The notes under the pieces were generated by a model that saw only the letters and a program-made list of their open reading frames with translations, had not been told where the DNA came from and ran no database searches. From the NCBI RefSeq assembly GCF_001439735.1, contig NZ_JYLN01000001.1, forward strand, positions 186,001 to 250,000: 64,000 nt of DNA. The letters are read 5' to 3'. Both the position numbers and the translations under genes were made by a program. The stretch comes from Pseudomonas paralactis (GTDB lineage: Bacteria; Pseudomonadota; Gammaproteobacteria; Pseudomonadales; Pseudomonadaceae). Of the stretch, positions 9,203-17,757 are shown piece after piece; within the stretch, counting starts at the first letter, position 1, and each line of letters starts with the position of its first letter.

Positions 9203-9595
9203 ATGCCGCACTTTATCGCTGAATACACCGACAACCTTGAACCACAGGCCGATTTGCCTGGCCTGTTTGAAAAAGTCCACCGCGTGCTGGGCGACAGCGG
9301 GGTGTTTCCGTTGGGCGGCATCCGCAGCCGTGGCGTGCGCCTGGACACCTGGCGCATGGCTGACGGCAAGCATGACTACGCCTTTGTGCACATGACCCTC
9401 AAGGTCGGCCACGGCCGCGACCTGGCGACGCGCGAAGCAGTCGCCCAAGCAGTGTTCGCGGTGATCACCGCACACTTCGCCGAGCTGCAGGCGCAACGGT
9501 TGTTGGCGCTGTCGTTCGAGATGATCGAGCTGCACCCGCAGCTCAACTTCAAGCAGAACAATGTGCATGCGTTTCTGAACAACGCGGCGAGCTGA
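9203..9595 (+). CDS. hpaF: 5-carboxymethyl-2-hydroxymuconate delta-isomerase HpaF
   Basis: 130 residues, tautomerase (MIF) superfamily. It begins MPHFIAEYTDN, giving the catalytic Pro2 after Met removal, and ends PQLNFKQNNVHAFL, typical of HpcD/HpaF. It shifts the double bond of the HpaE product before decarboxylation by HpaG. The start has TGGGAGAAACC before it. Co-transcribed with hpaD. Confidence 0.93.
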   Translation: MPHFIAEYTDNLEPQADLPGLFEKVHRVLGDSGVFPLGGIRSRGVRLDTWRMADGKHDYAFVHMTLKVGHGRDLATREAVAQAVFAVITAHFAELQAQRLLALSFEMIELHPQLNFKQNNVHAFLNNAAS

Positions 9596-9610
9596 AACGC
9601 CCCCGGCTCC

Positions 9611-9711
9611 TGTAGGAGCGAGCTCGCTCGCGAATAAACTCACAGGCACCGCGGGTCACCGACAGCACTGCGTTTTCGTTGACGTTTTTCGCGAGCAAGC
9701 TCGCTCCTACA
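9611..9711. repeat. REPIN, TGTAGGAGCGAGC family
   Basis: Inverted arms TGTAGGAGCGAGCTCGCTCGCG and CGCGAGCAAGCTCGCTCCTACA with a spacer ending in cgttgacgtttttcgcg, shared with other copies in the window. It fills the hpaF-hpaX gap. Confidence 0.88.
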
Positions 9712-9731
9712 ACAACAAGAAGAACAACATC

Positions 9732-11036
9732 ATGAGCACAGCCCATTCCACTGCAAGCCTGCGGCTTGCCGAGCACGACCGTACCCATCGTTTGGTGACC
9801 TGGCGCCTGATGCCATTGTTGCTGGTGTGTTACCTGTTCGCCCATCTGGACCGTATCAACATCGGTTTTGCCAAGATGCAGATGAGCAGCGACCTGCACT
9901 TCAGCGACACCGTGTATGGCTTCGGCGCCGGCCTGTTCTTCATCGCCTACGCACTGTTCGGCGTGCCAAGCAACATTGCCCTGGACCGCGTCGGGCCACG
10001 ACGCTGGATCGCCTGCCTGATGGTGGTGTGGGGTCTGCTCTCCACCGGCATGTTGTGGGTGGAGAGCGCGCGCGGGTTCTACGTGCTGCGCTTTCTGCTG
10101 GGTGTGGCCGAGGCCGGTTTTTTCCCGGGGATCCTGGTATTCCTCAACCGTTGGTACCCGGCACGCCGTCGCGCCCAGGTCACTGCCTTGTTTGCCATTG
10201 CGGTGCCCATGGCCGGAGTGCTGGGCGGGCCGATTTCCGGGGCGATCCTGGAGAACTTCCAAGACGTCAGCAGCCTGCGCGGCTGGCAGTGGATGTTCCT
10301 GATCGAAGGCGCGCCCGTGGTGCTGCTGGGGCTGGTGGTACTCAAGTGGCTGCCGGACAGTTTCGAAGCGGTGCACTGGTTGAGCCGCGAGCAAAAACAA
10401 CAACTGCGCACACAGTTGAGCAACGAAGAGCAACGCAAGACCATCACCTCGTTCAGCGGCATCCTGCGTGACCCGCAGGTGTGGCTGCTGGTGGCCGTGT
10501 ACTTTGCGGTGATGCTGGCGGTCAATACCCTGGCGTTCTGGATGCCCACCCTGATCCACGGGGCCGGCATCGGCCGTGACAGCCAGGTCGGCTTGCTCAG
10601 CGCCGTGCCGTACCTGGCCGGTTGCTTCTTCATGCTCGGCTGCGGGCGCTCGTCCGATCGCCACCGCGAACGTCGCTGGCACTTATGCATCCCCCTGCTG
10701 ATGGCCGCTGTCGGTATTGCCGTCGCAGGCCTTGCGCCTGGCAATGCGCTCCTGGTGATGAGCGGGTTGGTGGTGGCCGGCATGGGCGCCAGCGCGGCGC
10801 TGCCGATGTTCTGGCAATTGCCGCCGGCGTTTCTTTCCAACACCACTCAAGCGGCGGGCATCGCCATGATCAGTTCGTTCGGCAGCATCGCCGCGTTCCT
10901 CGCGCCCTACCTGATCGGCTGGATGCGCGACGCCACCCAAAGCGCCAGCCTGGCCCTGTACGTCCTTGCCCTGTTTATCGCCCTCGGTGGCCTGCTGGTG
11001 CTGCGCACTCAGGCTGCCATCGTCAACCCACACTAG
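9732..11036 (+). CDS. hpaX: 4-hydroxyphenylacetate permease HpaX (MFS)
   Basis: 434 residues with 12 predicted hydrophobic segments, anion:cation symporter branch of the major facilitator superfamily: [11 protein letters not shown] in the first loop and the repeat [15 protein letters not shown]. Position inside the hpa operon, between hpaF and hpaH, matches HpaX, which imports 4-hydroxyphenylacetate and related acids by proton symport. hpaH starts 11 bases downstream. Confidence 0.9.
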   Translation: MSTAHSTASLRLAEHDRTHRLVTWRLMPLLLVCYLFAHLDRINIGFAKMQMSSDLHFSDTVYGFGAGLFFIAYALFGVPSNIALDRVGPRRWIACLMVVWGLLSTGMLWVESARGFYVLRFLLGVAEAGFFPGILVFLNRWYPARRRAQVTALFAIAVPMAGVLGGPISGAILENFQDVSSLRGWQWMFLIEGAPVVLLGLVVLKWLPDSFEAVHWLSREQKQQLRTQLSNEEQRKTITSFSGILRDPQVWLLVAVYFAVMLAVNTLAFWMPTLIHGAGIGRDSQVGLLSAVPYLAGCFFMLGCGRSSDRHRERRWHLCIPLLMAAVGIAVAGLAPGNALLVMSGLVVAGMGASAALPMFWQLPPAFLSNTTQAAGIAMISSFGSIAAFLAPYLIGWMRDATQSASLALYVLALFIALGGLLVLRTQAAIVNPH

Positions 11037-11047
11037 AGACCGTTGCC

Positions 11048-11851
11048 ATGCTCGACTCCCAGCAAATCCTCGCGGCCGCCGCCCACCTGGACCGCGCCGA
11101 ACGCAGCCGCGAACAGGTGCGCCAGTTTTCCCTCGACTACCCCGATATGACGATCGAGGATGCCTACGCCATCCAGCGTGAATGGGTCGCGCAAAAGATC
11201 AAGGACGGGCGCACGCTCAAGGGCCACAAGATCGGCCTCACGTCACGGGCCATGCAGGTGTCGTCGAATATCACCGAACCCGATTACGGCGCCCTGCTCG
11301 ACGACATGTTTTTCGACGAAGGCAGCGACATTCCCTTCGAGCGTTTCATCGTGCCACGGGTGGAGGTGGAACTGGCCTTCATCCTCGGCAAACCGCTCAA
11401 GGGCCCCAATTGCACGGTGTTCGATGTGCTCGACGCGACCGAATGGGTGATCCCGGCGCTGGAAATCATCGACGCACGCATCCAGCAGGTCGACCCGCAC
11501 ACCAACGCCACGCGCAAGGTATTCGACACCATCTCCGACAACGCCGCCAACGCCGGTGTGGTGCTCGGCGGCCGTGCGGTGCGCCCCACCGAGATCGACC
11601 TGCGCAAAGTGCCGGCGGTGCTGTATCGCAATGGCGTGATCGAAGAGTCCGGCGTCTCGGCGGCAGTGCTCAACCACCCGGCCAAGGGCGTGGCGTGGCT
11701 GGCCAACAAGCTGGCGGCGTATGACGTAACGTTGCTGCCGGGCCAGGTCATTCTCGGTGGTTCGTTTACCCGCCCGGTCGCAGCACGCCCTGGCGATACC
11801 TTCCACGTCGACTACGACCTGCTCGGTTCGATCGCCTGCCGCTTCGTCTGA
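11048..11851 (+). CDS. hpaH: 2-oxo-hept-4-ene-1,7-dioate hydratase HpaH
   Basis: 267 residues, 2-keto-4-pentenoate hydratase family. Motifs [27 protein letters not shown] (metal ligands), [12 protein letters not shown] and the C-terminal [14 protein letters not shown]. It adds water to the HpaG product to give 4-hydroxy-2-oxoheptanedioate for HpaI. It lies in one transcript with hpaX and hpaI. Confidence 0.94.
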   Translation: MLDSQQILAAAAHLDRAERSREQVRQFSLDYPDMTIEDAYAIQREWVAQKIKDGRTLKGHKIGLTSRAMQVSSNITEPDYGALLDDMFFDEGSDIPFERFIVPRVEVELAFILGKPLKGPNCTVFDVLDATEWVIPALEIIDARIQQVDPHTNATRKVFDTISDNAANAGVVLGGRAVRPTEIDLRKVPAVLYRNGVIEESGVSAAVLNHPAKGVAWLANKLAAYDVTLLPGQVILGGSFTRPVAARPGDTFHVDYDLLGSIACRFV

Positions 11852-11867
11852 ACACTGGAGGATTGTC

Positions 11868-12668
11868 ATGGACATGCCCGTCAACCGCTTCAAACAACGC
11901 CTGCACAACGGCGAGGTGCAGATCGGCCTGTGGCTCGGCCTCGCCAATGCCTATAGCGCCGAGTTGGCCGCCAATGCCGGCTTCGACTGGCTGCTGATCG
12001 ACGGCGAACACGCGCCCAATCAGCTGCCGGGGATGCTCGCGCAATTGCAGGCCATCGCGCCCTACCCCAGCCAGGCGCTGATCCGCCCGGTGATCGGCGA
12101 CACGGCGCTGATCAAGCAACTGCTGGATATCGGCGCGCAGACGCTGCTGGTGCCCATGGTCGAAAGCGCTGCCCAGGCCCGGGAACTGGTGCGCGCCCTG
12201 CACTACCCGCCCCAGGGTATTCGCGGGGTCGGCAGCGCCCTGACCCGCGCCTCGCGCTGGAACAGCATCGCCGATTACCTCGACCAGGCCGACGCGCAGA
12301 TGTGCCTGCTGGTGCAGATTGAGAACCGCGAGGGCCTGGCCAATCTGGACGCCATCGCCGCCGTCGAAGGCGTGGACGGTGTGTTCATTGGCCCTGCGGA
12401 TTTGAGCGCGGCCATGGGGCATCGCGGTAACCCGGGGCACCCTGAAGTGCAGGCGGCGATTGAGGATGCCATCGTGCGTATTGTTCGAGCGGGTAAGGCG
12501 GCGGGGATTCTCAGCGCCGATGAAAATCTCGCACGGCGCTATATCGAACTGGGAGCAACGTTCGTGGCGGTGGGGGTGGATACCACGGTGTTGATGCGCG
12601 GGTTGCAAAGCCTGGCCGGGAAGTTCAAAGGCGTACCTGTGGCTGCCAATACCGGTGGTGTCTACTGA
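11868..12668 (+). CDS. hpaI: 4-hydroxy-2-oxoheptanedioate aldolase HpaI
   Basis: 266 residues, class II HpcH/HpaI aldolase. Conserved [40 protein letters not shown] and [14 protein letters not shown] supply the catalytic base and metal-binding Glu/Asp. It splits the hydrated product to pyruvate and succinate semialdehyde, the last step of the pathway. The start is preceded by ACTGGAGGATTGTC. Confidence 0.95.
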   Translation: MDMPVNRFKQRLHNGEVQIGLWLGLANAYSAELAANAGFDWLLIDGEHAPNQLPGMLAQLQAIAPYPSQALIRPVIGDTALIKQLLDIGAQTLLVPMVESAAQARELVRALHYPPQGIRGVGSALTRASRWNSIADYLDQADAQMCLLVQIENREGLANLDAIAAVEGVDGVFIGPADLSAAMGHRGNPGHPEVQAAIEDAIVRIVRAGKAAGILSADENLARRYIELGATFVAVGVDTTVLMRGLQSLAGKFKGVPVAANTGGVY

Positions 12669-12674
12669 AATCCA

Positions 12675-12763
12675 TGTGGGAGCTGGCTTGCCTGCGATAG
12701 CGGTGTGTCAGCGACAGATAAGCCAGCTGACCCGGCGCTATCGCAGGCAAGCCAGCTCCCACA
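12675..12763. repeat. REPIN between hpaI and hpaR
   Basis: Inverted arms TGTGGGAGCTGGCTTGCCTGCGATAGCG and CGCTATCGCAGGCAAGCCAGCTCCCACA (abbreviated family: GTGGGAGCTGGCTTGCCTGCGA) at the junction of two convergent transcripts, where it could serve as a bidirectional stop. Confidence 0.88.
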
Positions 12764-12791
12764 GTTGATCGGTGGTGATTCAGCTGTTGGT

Positions 12792-13214
12792 TTATCGCTT
12801 GATGTTCTTCAAGTCATCCAGCAACCCCAACAAGGTCTGGAATTTCTCTTCGCCAAACTGATCCTGCAAGCGCTGGTAGTTTGCCTCCATGCACTGGCTC
12901 ATGGACTCGAAACTCGCCTTGCCCTTGTCCGCCAGAGTGATAAGCACCCGCCGCTGGTCCTGTTCGGCCTTGCGCCGGTGCACCATGCCGGCCGCTTCCA
13001 TGCGCACCAGCACGCCGGTCATGCTCGGTTTGAGGATGCACGCCAGTTCCGCCAATTGGTAAATCTCCAGCTCACCGTGCTGCTCAAGGATGCGGATGAT
13101 GCGCCATTGCTGTTCGGTCAGGCCGTGTTCATTCAGGGACGGGCGGAAAAAACTCATCGCGGCTTCGCGGGCTTGCAGCAGGGCCAGGGTCAAGGATTGT
13201 CGAGGTGTAGGCAT
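12792..13214 (-). CDS. hpaR: MarR-family repressor of the homoprotocatechuate operon HpaR
   Basis: 140 residues. MarR winged helix with LTLALLQAREAAMSFFRP at the start and LTEQQWRIIRIL, ILKPSMTGVLVRME and DQRRVLITLADKG, closely resembling E. coli HpcR/HpaR. In that system it represses the meta-pathway genes and responds to 4-hydroxyphenylacetate and homoprotocatechuate. An in-frame GTG at 13229 would add five residues; neither start has a strong ribosome site and the ATG fits the family. An inverted repeat 26 bases upstream implies autoregulation. Confidence 0.92.
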   Translation of the reverse strand: MPTPRQSLTLALLQAREAAMSFFRPSLNEHGLTEQQWRIIRILEQHGELEIYQLAELACILKPSMTGVLVRMEAAGMVHRRKAEQDQRRVLITLADKGKASFESMSQCMEANYQRLQDQFGEEKFQTLLGLLDDLKNIKR

Positions 13215-13239
13215 AGGGATCAGGGTCACGAAGTATTTA

Positions 13240-13253
13240 GTTAATAATTTAAC
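13240..13253. promoter_or_regulatory. HpaR-type operator between hpaR and the amine oxidase gene
   Basis: GTTAA-TAAT-TTAAC followed by GAA, the same pattern and spacing as 5224-5237 before hpaG1. Lying between hpaR and a divergent oxidase gene, it could couple both to the pathway inducer. Confidence 0.6.
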
Positions 13254-13421
13254 GAAACTCTAACATTCCCCGCCCGCGAGCGCGCTATAACTTGTGTGTG
13301 GCAGTGCCCGTGGCGCGCTGAATCAAAAACCCGGGCACGCAGGATCAAGACTTCCACCCCGTCAGAGGCCCTAATGGAGGCATCCGCTTTAGCGCCTTCT
13401 TTCACTTTTTCAGGCTGCGCC

Positions 13422-14720
13422 ATGATCAACATCGAAACCCCCACGTATTACACCGCCACCAAGAAATACAACCTCAGCTTCCCCACCCTGGAGCAGGACA
13501 TCGACGCGGACGTCGTGGTGATCGGCGGCGGCTTTTCCGGGATCAACACCGCACTGGAACTGGCGGAAAAAGGCATCACCAACATCGTGGTGCTTGAAGC
13601 GCGCTATCTGGGCTTTGGCGGCACGGGCCGCAACGGCGGGCAAATCATGGCGGGCATCGGCCATGACCTGGAGAAGATCAAAAAGGACGTGGGTGAAGAC
13701 GGCCTGCGCCAAGTGTTCGAGATCAGCGACCTGGGCGCCGACATCATCAAGAACCGCATCGCCAAGTACAACATCGATGCCGATTTCTGCCACGGCTACG
13801 GCTATATGGGTTTCAACGCCCGCCAGGAAAAAACCCTGCGTGCCTGGGAGAAAGACTTCAAATCGGTCAACAGCCAGCACGAGATCCGCTTTCTCGGTGG
13901 CTCCGACGTGCAGCAGATCATCGGCTCCAACGCCTACACCAGCGCCCTGCTGCACATGGGCGGCGGGCATGTGCACTCGCTGAACCTGCTGCTGGGCGAA
14001 GCCACCGCGCTGGCCGGCCATGGTGTGAAAATCTTCGAGAACAGCCCGGCCCTGGAAGTCAGCTACGGAGAGCGCATCACCGTGCGCACCGGGCGCGGTT
14101 CGGTGCGCGCCAGCAAGTTGCTGTGGGCTTGTGACAGTTTCCTCAACAAGCTGGAGCCGGAACTGCACCGCTCGACCATTAACACCTATGCGTTCCAGAT
14201 GATGACCGAGCCATTGTCCGAAGAATTGATCCAGCGCATCAGCCCGATCCGTGGCGCCTACAGCGACATCCGCCCGGTGATCGACTACTACCGCGTCACC
14301 AATGAAAACCGCCTGCTGTTCGGCGCCGCGACGCCATTGGTTGAACATATTCCGGGCGATTTAAAAGCCTGGAACCGCCACCTGATGCTGAAGATTTTCC
14401 CCTACCTCAAGGACGTGAAAATTGATTTGGCCTGGGGCGGCCCGATGGCGTGCAGCCCGAATCTGTTCCCGCAGATCGGCACCTTGCCGGGGCGCAGCAA
14501 TGCGTTCTTCGTGCAGGGCTATTCAGGCTTTGGCGTCACCCCCAGCCACATCATCTGCAAGGTCCTGGCCGAAGGCATGAGCGAAGGCTCGACGCGCTAT
14601 GACCTGGTCAGCTCGATTCGCCGCCCGACCATCATCGGCAAGGACGCGATCCGCCCGCTGCTGCTGACGGCAGGCAAATCCTGGCACCAACTGTCCGGCT
14701 ACTGGAACGGGCGCCGCTAA
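13422..14720 (+). CDS. FAD-dependent amine oxidase / PuuB-like oxidoreductase
   Basis: 432 residues from ATG 13422. Rossmann FAD motif VVVIGGGFSGINTALELA at about 29-46, GYLGFGGTGRNGGQ-like FAD contact, and a C-terminal FFVQGYSGFGVTPSH. This is the DAO/gamma-glutamylputrescine oxidase fold. Placed between the hpa genes and an aryl-acetaldehyde dehydrogenase, the likely job is oxidative deamination of tyramine or a similar phenethylamine to the aldehyde; that is inference from context. An in-frame ATG at 13374 with AGAGG upstream is an alternative start. No dedicated quinoprotein amine oxidase (TynA type) is present, which strengthens the case for this enzyme. Confidence 0.8.
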   Translation: MINIETPTYYTATKKYNLSFPTLEQDIDADVVVIGGGFSGINTALELAEKGITNIVVLEARYLGFGGTGRNGGQIMAGIGHDLEKIKKDVGEDGLRQVFEISDLGADIIKNRIAKYNIDADFCHGYGYMGFNARQEKTLRAWEKDFKSVNSQHEIRFLGGSDVQQIIGSNAYTSALLHMGGGHVHSLNLLLGEATALAGHGVKIFENSPALEVSYGERITVRTGRGSVRASKLLWACDSFLNKLEPELHRSTINTYAFQMMTEPLSEELIQRISPIRGAYSDIRPVIDYYRVTNENRLLFGAATPLVEHIPGDLKAWNRHLMLKIFPYLKDVKIDLAWGGPMACSPNLFPQIGTLPGRSNAFFVQGYSGFGVTPSHIICKVLAEGMSEGSTRYDLVSSIRRPTIIGKDAIRPLLLTAGKSWHQLSGYWNGRR

Positions 14721-14724
14721 CCCC

Positions 14725-14824
14725 TGTGGGAGCGGGCTTGCCCGCGAAAAACATCAACGATAACGCGGGCGTTCAGGTCAATCGCGCTGCCTTGACGTTT
14801 TTCGCGAGCGAGCTCGCTCCTACA
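14725..14824. repeat. Chimeric REPIN (GTGGGAGC left arm, TCGCTCCTACA right arm)
   Basis: Left arm TGTGGGAGCGGGCTTGCCCGCG belongs to one arm family, right arm CGCGAGCGAGCTCGCTCCTACA to another. The spacer has aacatcaacgataacgcg and cttgacgtttttcg, related to other copies in the window. Confidence 0.8.
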
Positions 14825-14853
14825 AAAATCTCGCACTTATCGGAGCATTTGCC

Positions 14854-15219
14854 ATGACCCTTACCACTATCAAACATAACGTCCAGCTGTCGGAACTCGA
14901 CGCCTGGGGCACCGTGGCCGACCTCGGCTCGCAAATCCTTGAAGGCGACGTACGCGCCTTCGGCAAGATGACCTTCGGCGCGCCGACCGATGCGGTCAGC
15001 AGCGCTTACTTCGGCACCACCCAGGGCAAATTCCGCATGGTCTACCCCTTTGCCGAACAGGCCACCGTGGTCACCGGCGAGGTGGTGCTCACCGATGAGT
15101 CCACCGGCCAGTCCACCCGCTACAAGGCCGGTGACAGCTGGTTCGTGACCAAGGGCACGCCGGTGCTGTGGGAAGTGGTCAGCGAGAGTTTCGTCAAACA
15201 CTACTTCGCCGTCGTTTAA
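14854..15219 (+). CDS. Cupin domain protein of the aromatic amine cluster
   Basis: 121 residues, one cupin barrel of the EutQ-like/cupin_3 kind (MVYPFAEQATVVTGEVVLTD, YKAGDSWFVTKGTPVLWEVV). It has no obvious complete set of metal histidines, so it may bind a ligand rather than catalyse. It heads a tight run of four genes (cupin, MoaF-like, SDR, SDR) downstream of the amine oxidase. The role is not known to me beyond this association. Confidence 0.8.
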   Translation: MTLTTIKHNVQLSELDAWGTVADLGSQILEGDVRAFGKMTFGAPTDAVSSAYFGTTQGKFRMVYPFAEQATVVTGEVVLTDESTGQSTRYKAGDSWFVTKGTPVLWEVVSESFVKHYFAVV

Positions 15220-15230
15220 GGAGCGCTGCC

Positions 15231-16052
15231 ATGACCACTTCTTCCGACTGGATCACCGTGGGCGCCCTGGCCGACGGTTTTGCCCCCGAGGCGTTCATCC
15301 TGCCCAACCTTGCCGACCTGGCGGGCCAGACCTTCACCCTGCACTTTGCCAATGGCTGGCAGATCGAGCATCGCTTCGAACAGGAGCGCCTGGCCTGGCA
15401 CGCTGCCGACGGTCACTCCAGCGGCAGCGCCGCCTACCGCGCCAGTTCGATTCGCCCGGGCCTGTACCTGGTGGACTTTATCAAGCACGAGGCCGGGCAA
15501 AGCTGGTCGATCAGCCTGGTGCTGGACACGCCAAATGCTTCCTTTACCGCGGTGATTGGCCGGATGCCGGAACCGGCAGAGACCCACGAAGGCCTTTACC
15601 ACCGTGCCCTGGCCGGCAAACCGCTGACTTCGGTGCAAGTCGAGTTTCTGCACGGCAGCCTCGACCGGCCATGGCAGGCCGGTCATTGCCTGCACGCACC
15701 GACCGACGAACTGGTGGGCCTGCGCAACCACTACCGCTACAGCCCCAGTGAGGTTTACGAGCACATCTACCTCAACCCGCGGTTCTACGCCTGGCAATGC
15801 CTTGAGGGCGTGGAAAAAGGCTTGTGCGACACCGACCGCTGCCATTACTACAAGATCGCCGAGCAGCTGTACCTGTTCGTCTGGCAGGAGAAAATCGTGC
15901 CCACCCTCGGCCTGGTGCTGATCGACCTGCAGCAGCACCGCAGCGATGGCAAGATCTTCGGCTATGCCGGGGCGTCCTTCGACGCGCTGTCGAACTTCCC
16001 GATCAGTTCCTATTGTCAGGTGCTCAACCGCACGGAGTATCCCCGTGACTGA
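15231..16052 (+). CDS. moaF: MoaF-family protein
   Basis: 273 residues with the two halves of MoaF: N-terminal lipocalin-like part (ANGWQIEHRFEQERLAW, RPGLYLVDFIKHE) and C-terminal part (LVGLRNHYRYSPSEVYEHIYLNP, YKIAEQLYLFVWQEKIVPT; each abbreviated where long). Despite the old name linking it to molybdenum cofactor, MoaF was found in monoamine-regulated operons of enterobacteria, which fits this amine cluster. The molecular function is unproven. Start after TAAGGAGCGCTGCC; it overlaps the next gene by 8 bases. Confidence 0.82.
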   Translation: MTTSSDWITVGALADGFAPEAFILPNLADLAGQTFTLHFANGWQIEHRFEQERLAWHAADGHSSGSAAYRASSIRPGLYLVDFIKHEAGQSWSISLVLDTPNASFTAVIGRMPEPAETHEGLYHRALAGKPLTSVQVEFLHGSLDRPWQAGHCLHAPTDELVGLRNHYRYSPSEVYEHIYLNPRFYAWQCLEGVEKGLCDTDRCHYYKIAEQLYLFVWQEKIVPTLGLVLIDLQQHRSDGKIFGYAGASFDALSNFPISSYCQVLNRTEYPRD

Positions 16053-16848
16053 GCCGCGCACGGTGGTGATCACCGGGGCCGGCACCGGCATCGGCGCTGC
16101 CTGCGCACGCTTGTACGCACAGGAAGGCGCGCATCTGGTGCTGATCGGTCGGCGCCGCGAGCCACTGGAGCAGGTGGCGCAGGACACCGGCGGGCTGATC
16201 CTGGTGGGCGATGCCGCCTGCCCGGACACCTGGGACGGCTTCATCCAACAAATCCGCAGCCACTTCGGGCGCCTCGATGTGCTGCTGGCCTGTGCCGGCG
16301 GCCATGGTCTGGGCAGCGCGACCCAGACCAGCCCGGCAACGTGGGAAGCGGCGCTGCGCAGTAACCTGGACAGCGCGTTCTACAGTGCTCGCGCCTGCCT
16401 GCCGCTGTTGCAGGCAAGCGCCGGCAGTGTCGTGCTGATCGGCTCCATTGCCTCGCTCGCGGCGGGGCCCGAGGTGTGCGGCTACACCACGGCCAAACAT
16501 GCGCTACTGGGGCTCAATCGCTCGCTGGCACGCGACTATGGCCCCCACGGCGTGCGCGTGAACGCAGTGTGCCCAGGCTGGGTGCACACGCCGATGGCCG
16601 ATGCCGAGATGCAGCCGTTGATGCAGGCCCATGGTGACACCTTGCAGCAGGCGTACGAACGCGTGTGTGCCGATGTGCCGCTGCGCCGTGCGGCTCGCGC
16701 CGAAGAGATCGCCAAGGTATGCCGCTTCCTGGCCAGCGACGACGCTTCGATCATTACCGGCGCCACGTTGGTCGCGGACGGTGGGTCCAGCATCGTCGAC
16801 GTGCCGACGCTGGCGTTTACGCGCCTGGAGCCTGCCCATGCCCAATGA
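16045..16848 (+). CDS. Short-chain dehydrogenase/reductase (first of pair)
   Basis: 267 residues. NAD(P) motif VVITGAGTGIGAACA near the N terminus, active-site GSIASLAAGPEVCGYTTAKHA with Ser, Tyr and Lys, and RVNAVCPGWVHTPM. GTG at 16045 is taken as the start because GGAG lies 7 bases upstream; it overlaps the moaF-like stop. It oxidises or reduces a hydroxyl or keto group of an unknown substrate. In this cluster a beta-hydroxylated phenethylamine such as octopamine, or its acid, is a reasonable guess. Confidence 0.85.
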   Translation: MTEPRTVVITGAGTGIGAACARLYAQEGAHLVLIGRRREPLEQVAQDTGGLILVGDAACPDTWDGFIQQIRSHFGRLDVLLACAGGHGLGSATQTSPATWEAALRSNLDSAFYSARACLPLLQASAGSVVLIGSIASLAAGPEVCGYTTAKHALLGLNRSLARDYGPHGVRVNAVCPGWVHTPMADAEMQPLMQAHGDTLQQAYERVCADVPLRRAARAEEIAKVCRFLASDDASIITGATLVADGGSSIVDVPTLAFTRLEPAHAQ

Positions 16849-17593
16849 TCTGGATTTCAGCGGCCAAGTCGTGCTGGTCACCGGCGGCGCCCAGGGGATT
16901 GGCCTGGGCATCGTCCAGGCCTTTGCCCAACGCGGCGCGCGGGTGGTGATTGCCGATCGTCTGTTTGAACAGGCTGAAGCCGTGGCTGCCGGGTTGTGCG
17001 CGCAGGGCTATCAGGTGGAAGCCGTTGGCGTTGACCTGGCGGATGCCGCAGCGGTGTTTGCTTGCGTCCAAGGCTTGGCGCAACTGGATGTGCTGGTGCA
17101 CAACGCCGGGTACTTTCCGCTGACCGCCTTTGCCGACATCACCCCAGCGATTCTGGATCGCACCCTGGCGGTGAACCTGTCGGCGCTGTTCTGGCTGACC
17201 CAGGCAGCGTTGCCGATGTTTCGCGAGCAAGGCCGTGGCTGCGTGCTGGTGACGTCGTCGGTCACCGGCAACCGGGTCGGTTATCCGGGGCTGAGCCACT
17301 ATGCGGCGTCCAAGGCGGGGGTGAATGGTTTTATCCGCAATGCGGCGCTGGAACTGGCGCCGTTGAATGTGCGGGTCAACGGCGTAGAGCCCGGCATGAT
17401 CGCCACCCCGGCGATGGGTAACCTGGGCGATGCGGCCGTGAATGAGAGCATCGCCCGCCGTGTGCCGCTGGGGCGCCTGGGCGCGGCGGCGGATATTGCC
17501 GGGGCGATGGTGTTTCTGGCCTCTGACCTGGCGGGCTATATCACCGGGCAGACGCTGGTGGTGGATGGTGGGTCTACCCTACCCGAAACCTGA
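16838..17593 (+). CDS. Short-chain dehydrogenase/reductase (second of pair)
   Basis: 251 residues. VVLVTGGAQGIGLGIVQAFA cofactor motif, VLVHNAGYFPL, catalytic SSVTGNRVGYPGLSHYAASK (Ser-Tyr-Lys), RVNGVEPGMIATP, and the C-terminal GYITGQTLVVDGGSTLPE. The ATG overlaps the preceding gene by 11 bases, with CCTGGAG just upstream. Two adjacent SDRs of different subfamilies suggest successive oxidations or opposite stereospecificity. Confidence 0.87.
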   Translation: MPNDLDFSGQVVLVTGGAQGIGLGIVQAFAQRGARVVIADRLFEQAEAVAAGLCAQGYQVEAVGVDLADAAAVFACVQGLAQLDVLVHNAGYFPLTAFADITPAILDRTLAVNLSALFWLTQAALPMFREQGRGCVLVTSSVTGNRVGYPGLSHYAASKAGVNGFIRNAALELAPLNVRVNGVEPGMIATPAMGNLGDAAVNESIARRVPLGRLGAAADIAGAMVFLASDLAGYITGQTLVVDGGSTLPET

Positions 17594-17606
17594 AACCCGA
17601 ACTAAC

Positions 17607-17706
17607 TGTAGGAGCGAGCTTGCTCGCGAAAAACGTCAACGATAACGCGTGCTTCCTGAATGAACGCGTCGCCTGGGGGTCTTTCGCGAGCAAGCTCGCT
17701 CCTACA
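17607..17706. repeat. REPIN, TGTAGGAGCGAGC family, inverted spacer
   Basis: Arms TGTAGGAGCGAGCTTGCTCGCG and CGCGAGCAAGCTCGCTCCTACA (right arm preceded by ctttcgcg). Its spacer begins aaaacgtcaacgataacgcg, the reverse complement of what ends the spacers at 9611, 25848 and 57979, so this copy is in the opposite orientation. It sits between convergent genes. Confidence 0.87.
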
Positions 17707-17757
17707 AAATGCCTTGCCTGTTCCCACAGTGGATCTCATGCAGCTTGAAGAAGCTGT

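Noticed and set aside
12705..13244. 179-codon plus-strand open frame across a REPIN and hpaR
   Set aside because: Half of it is REP sequence and the rest is antisense to hpaR, which has clear MarR motifs.
8196..17706. Regularly recurring inverted repeats that might suggest a CRISPR array
   Set aside because: They are isolated inverted REP pairs of several families scattered between genes, with no regularly spaced direct repeats.
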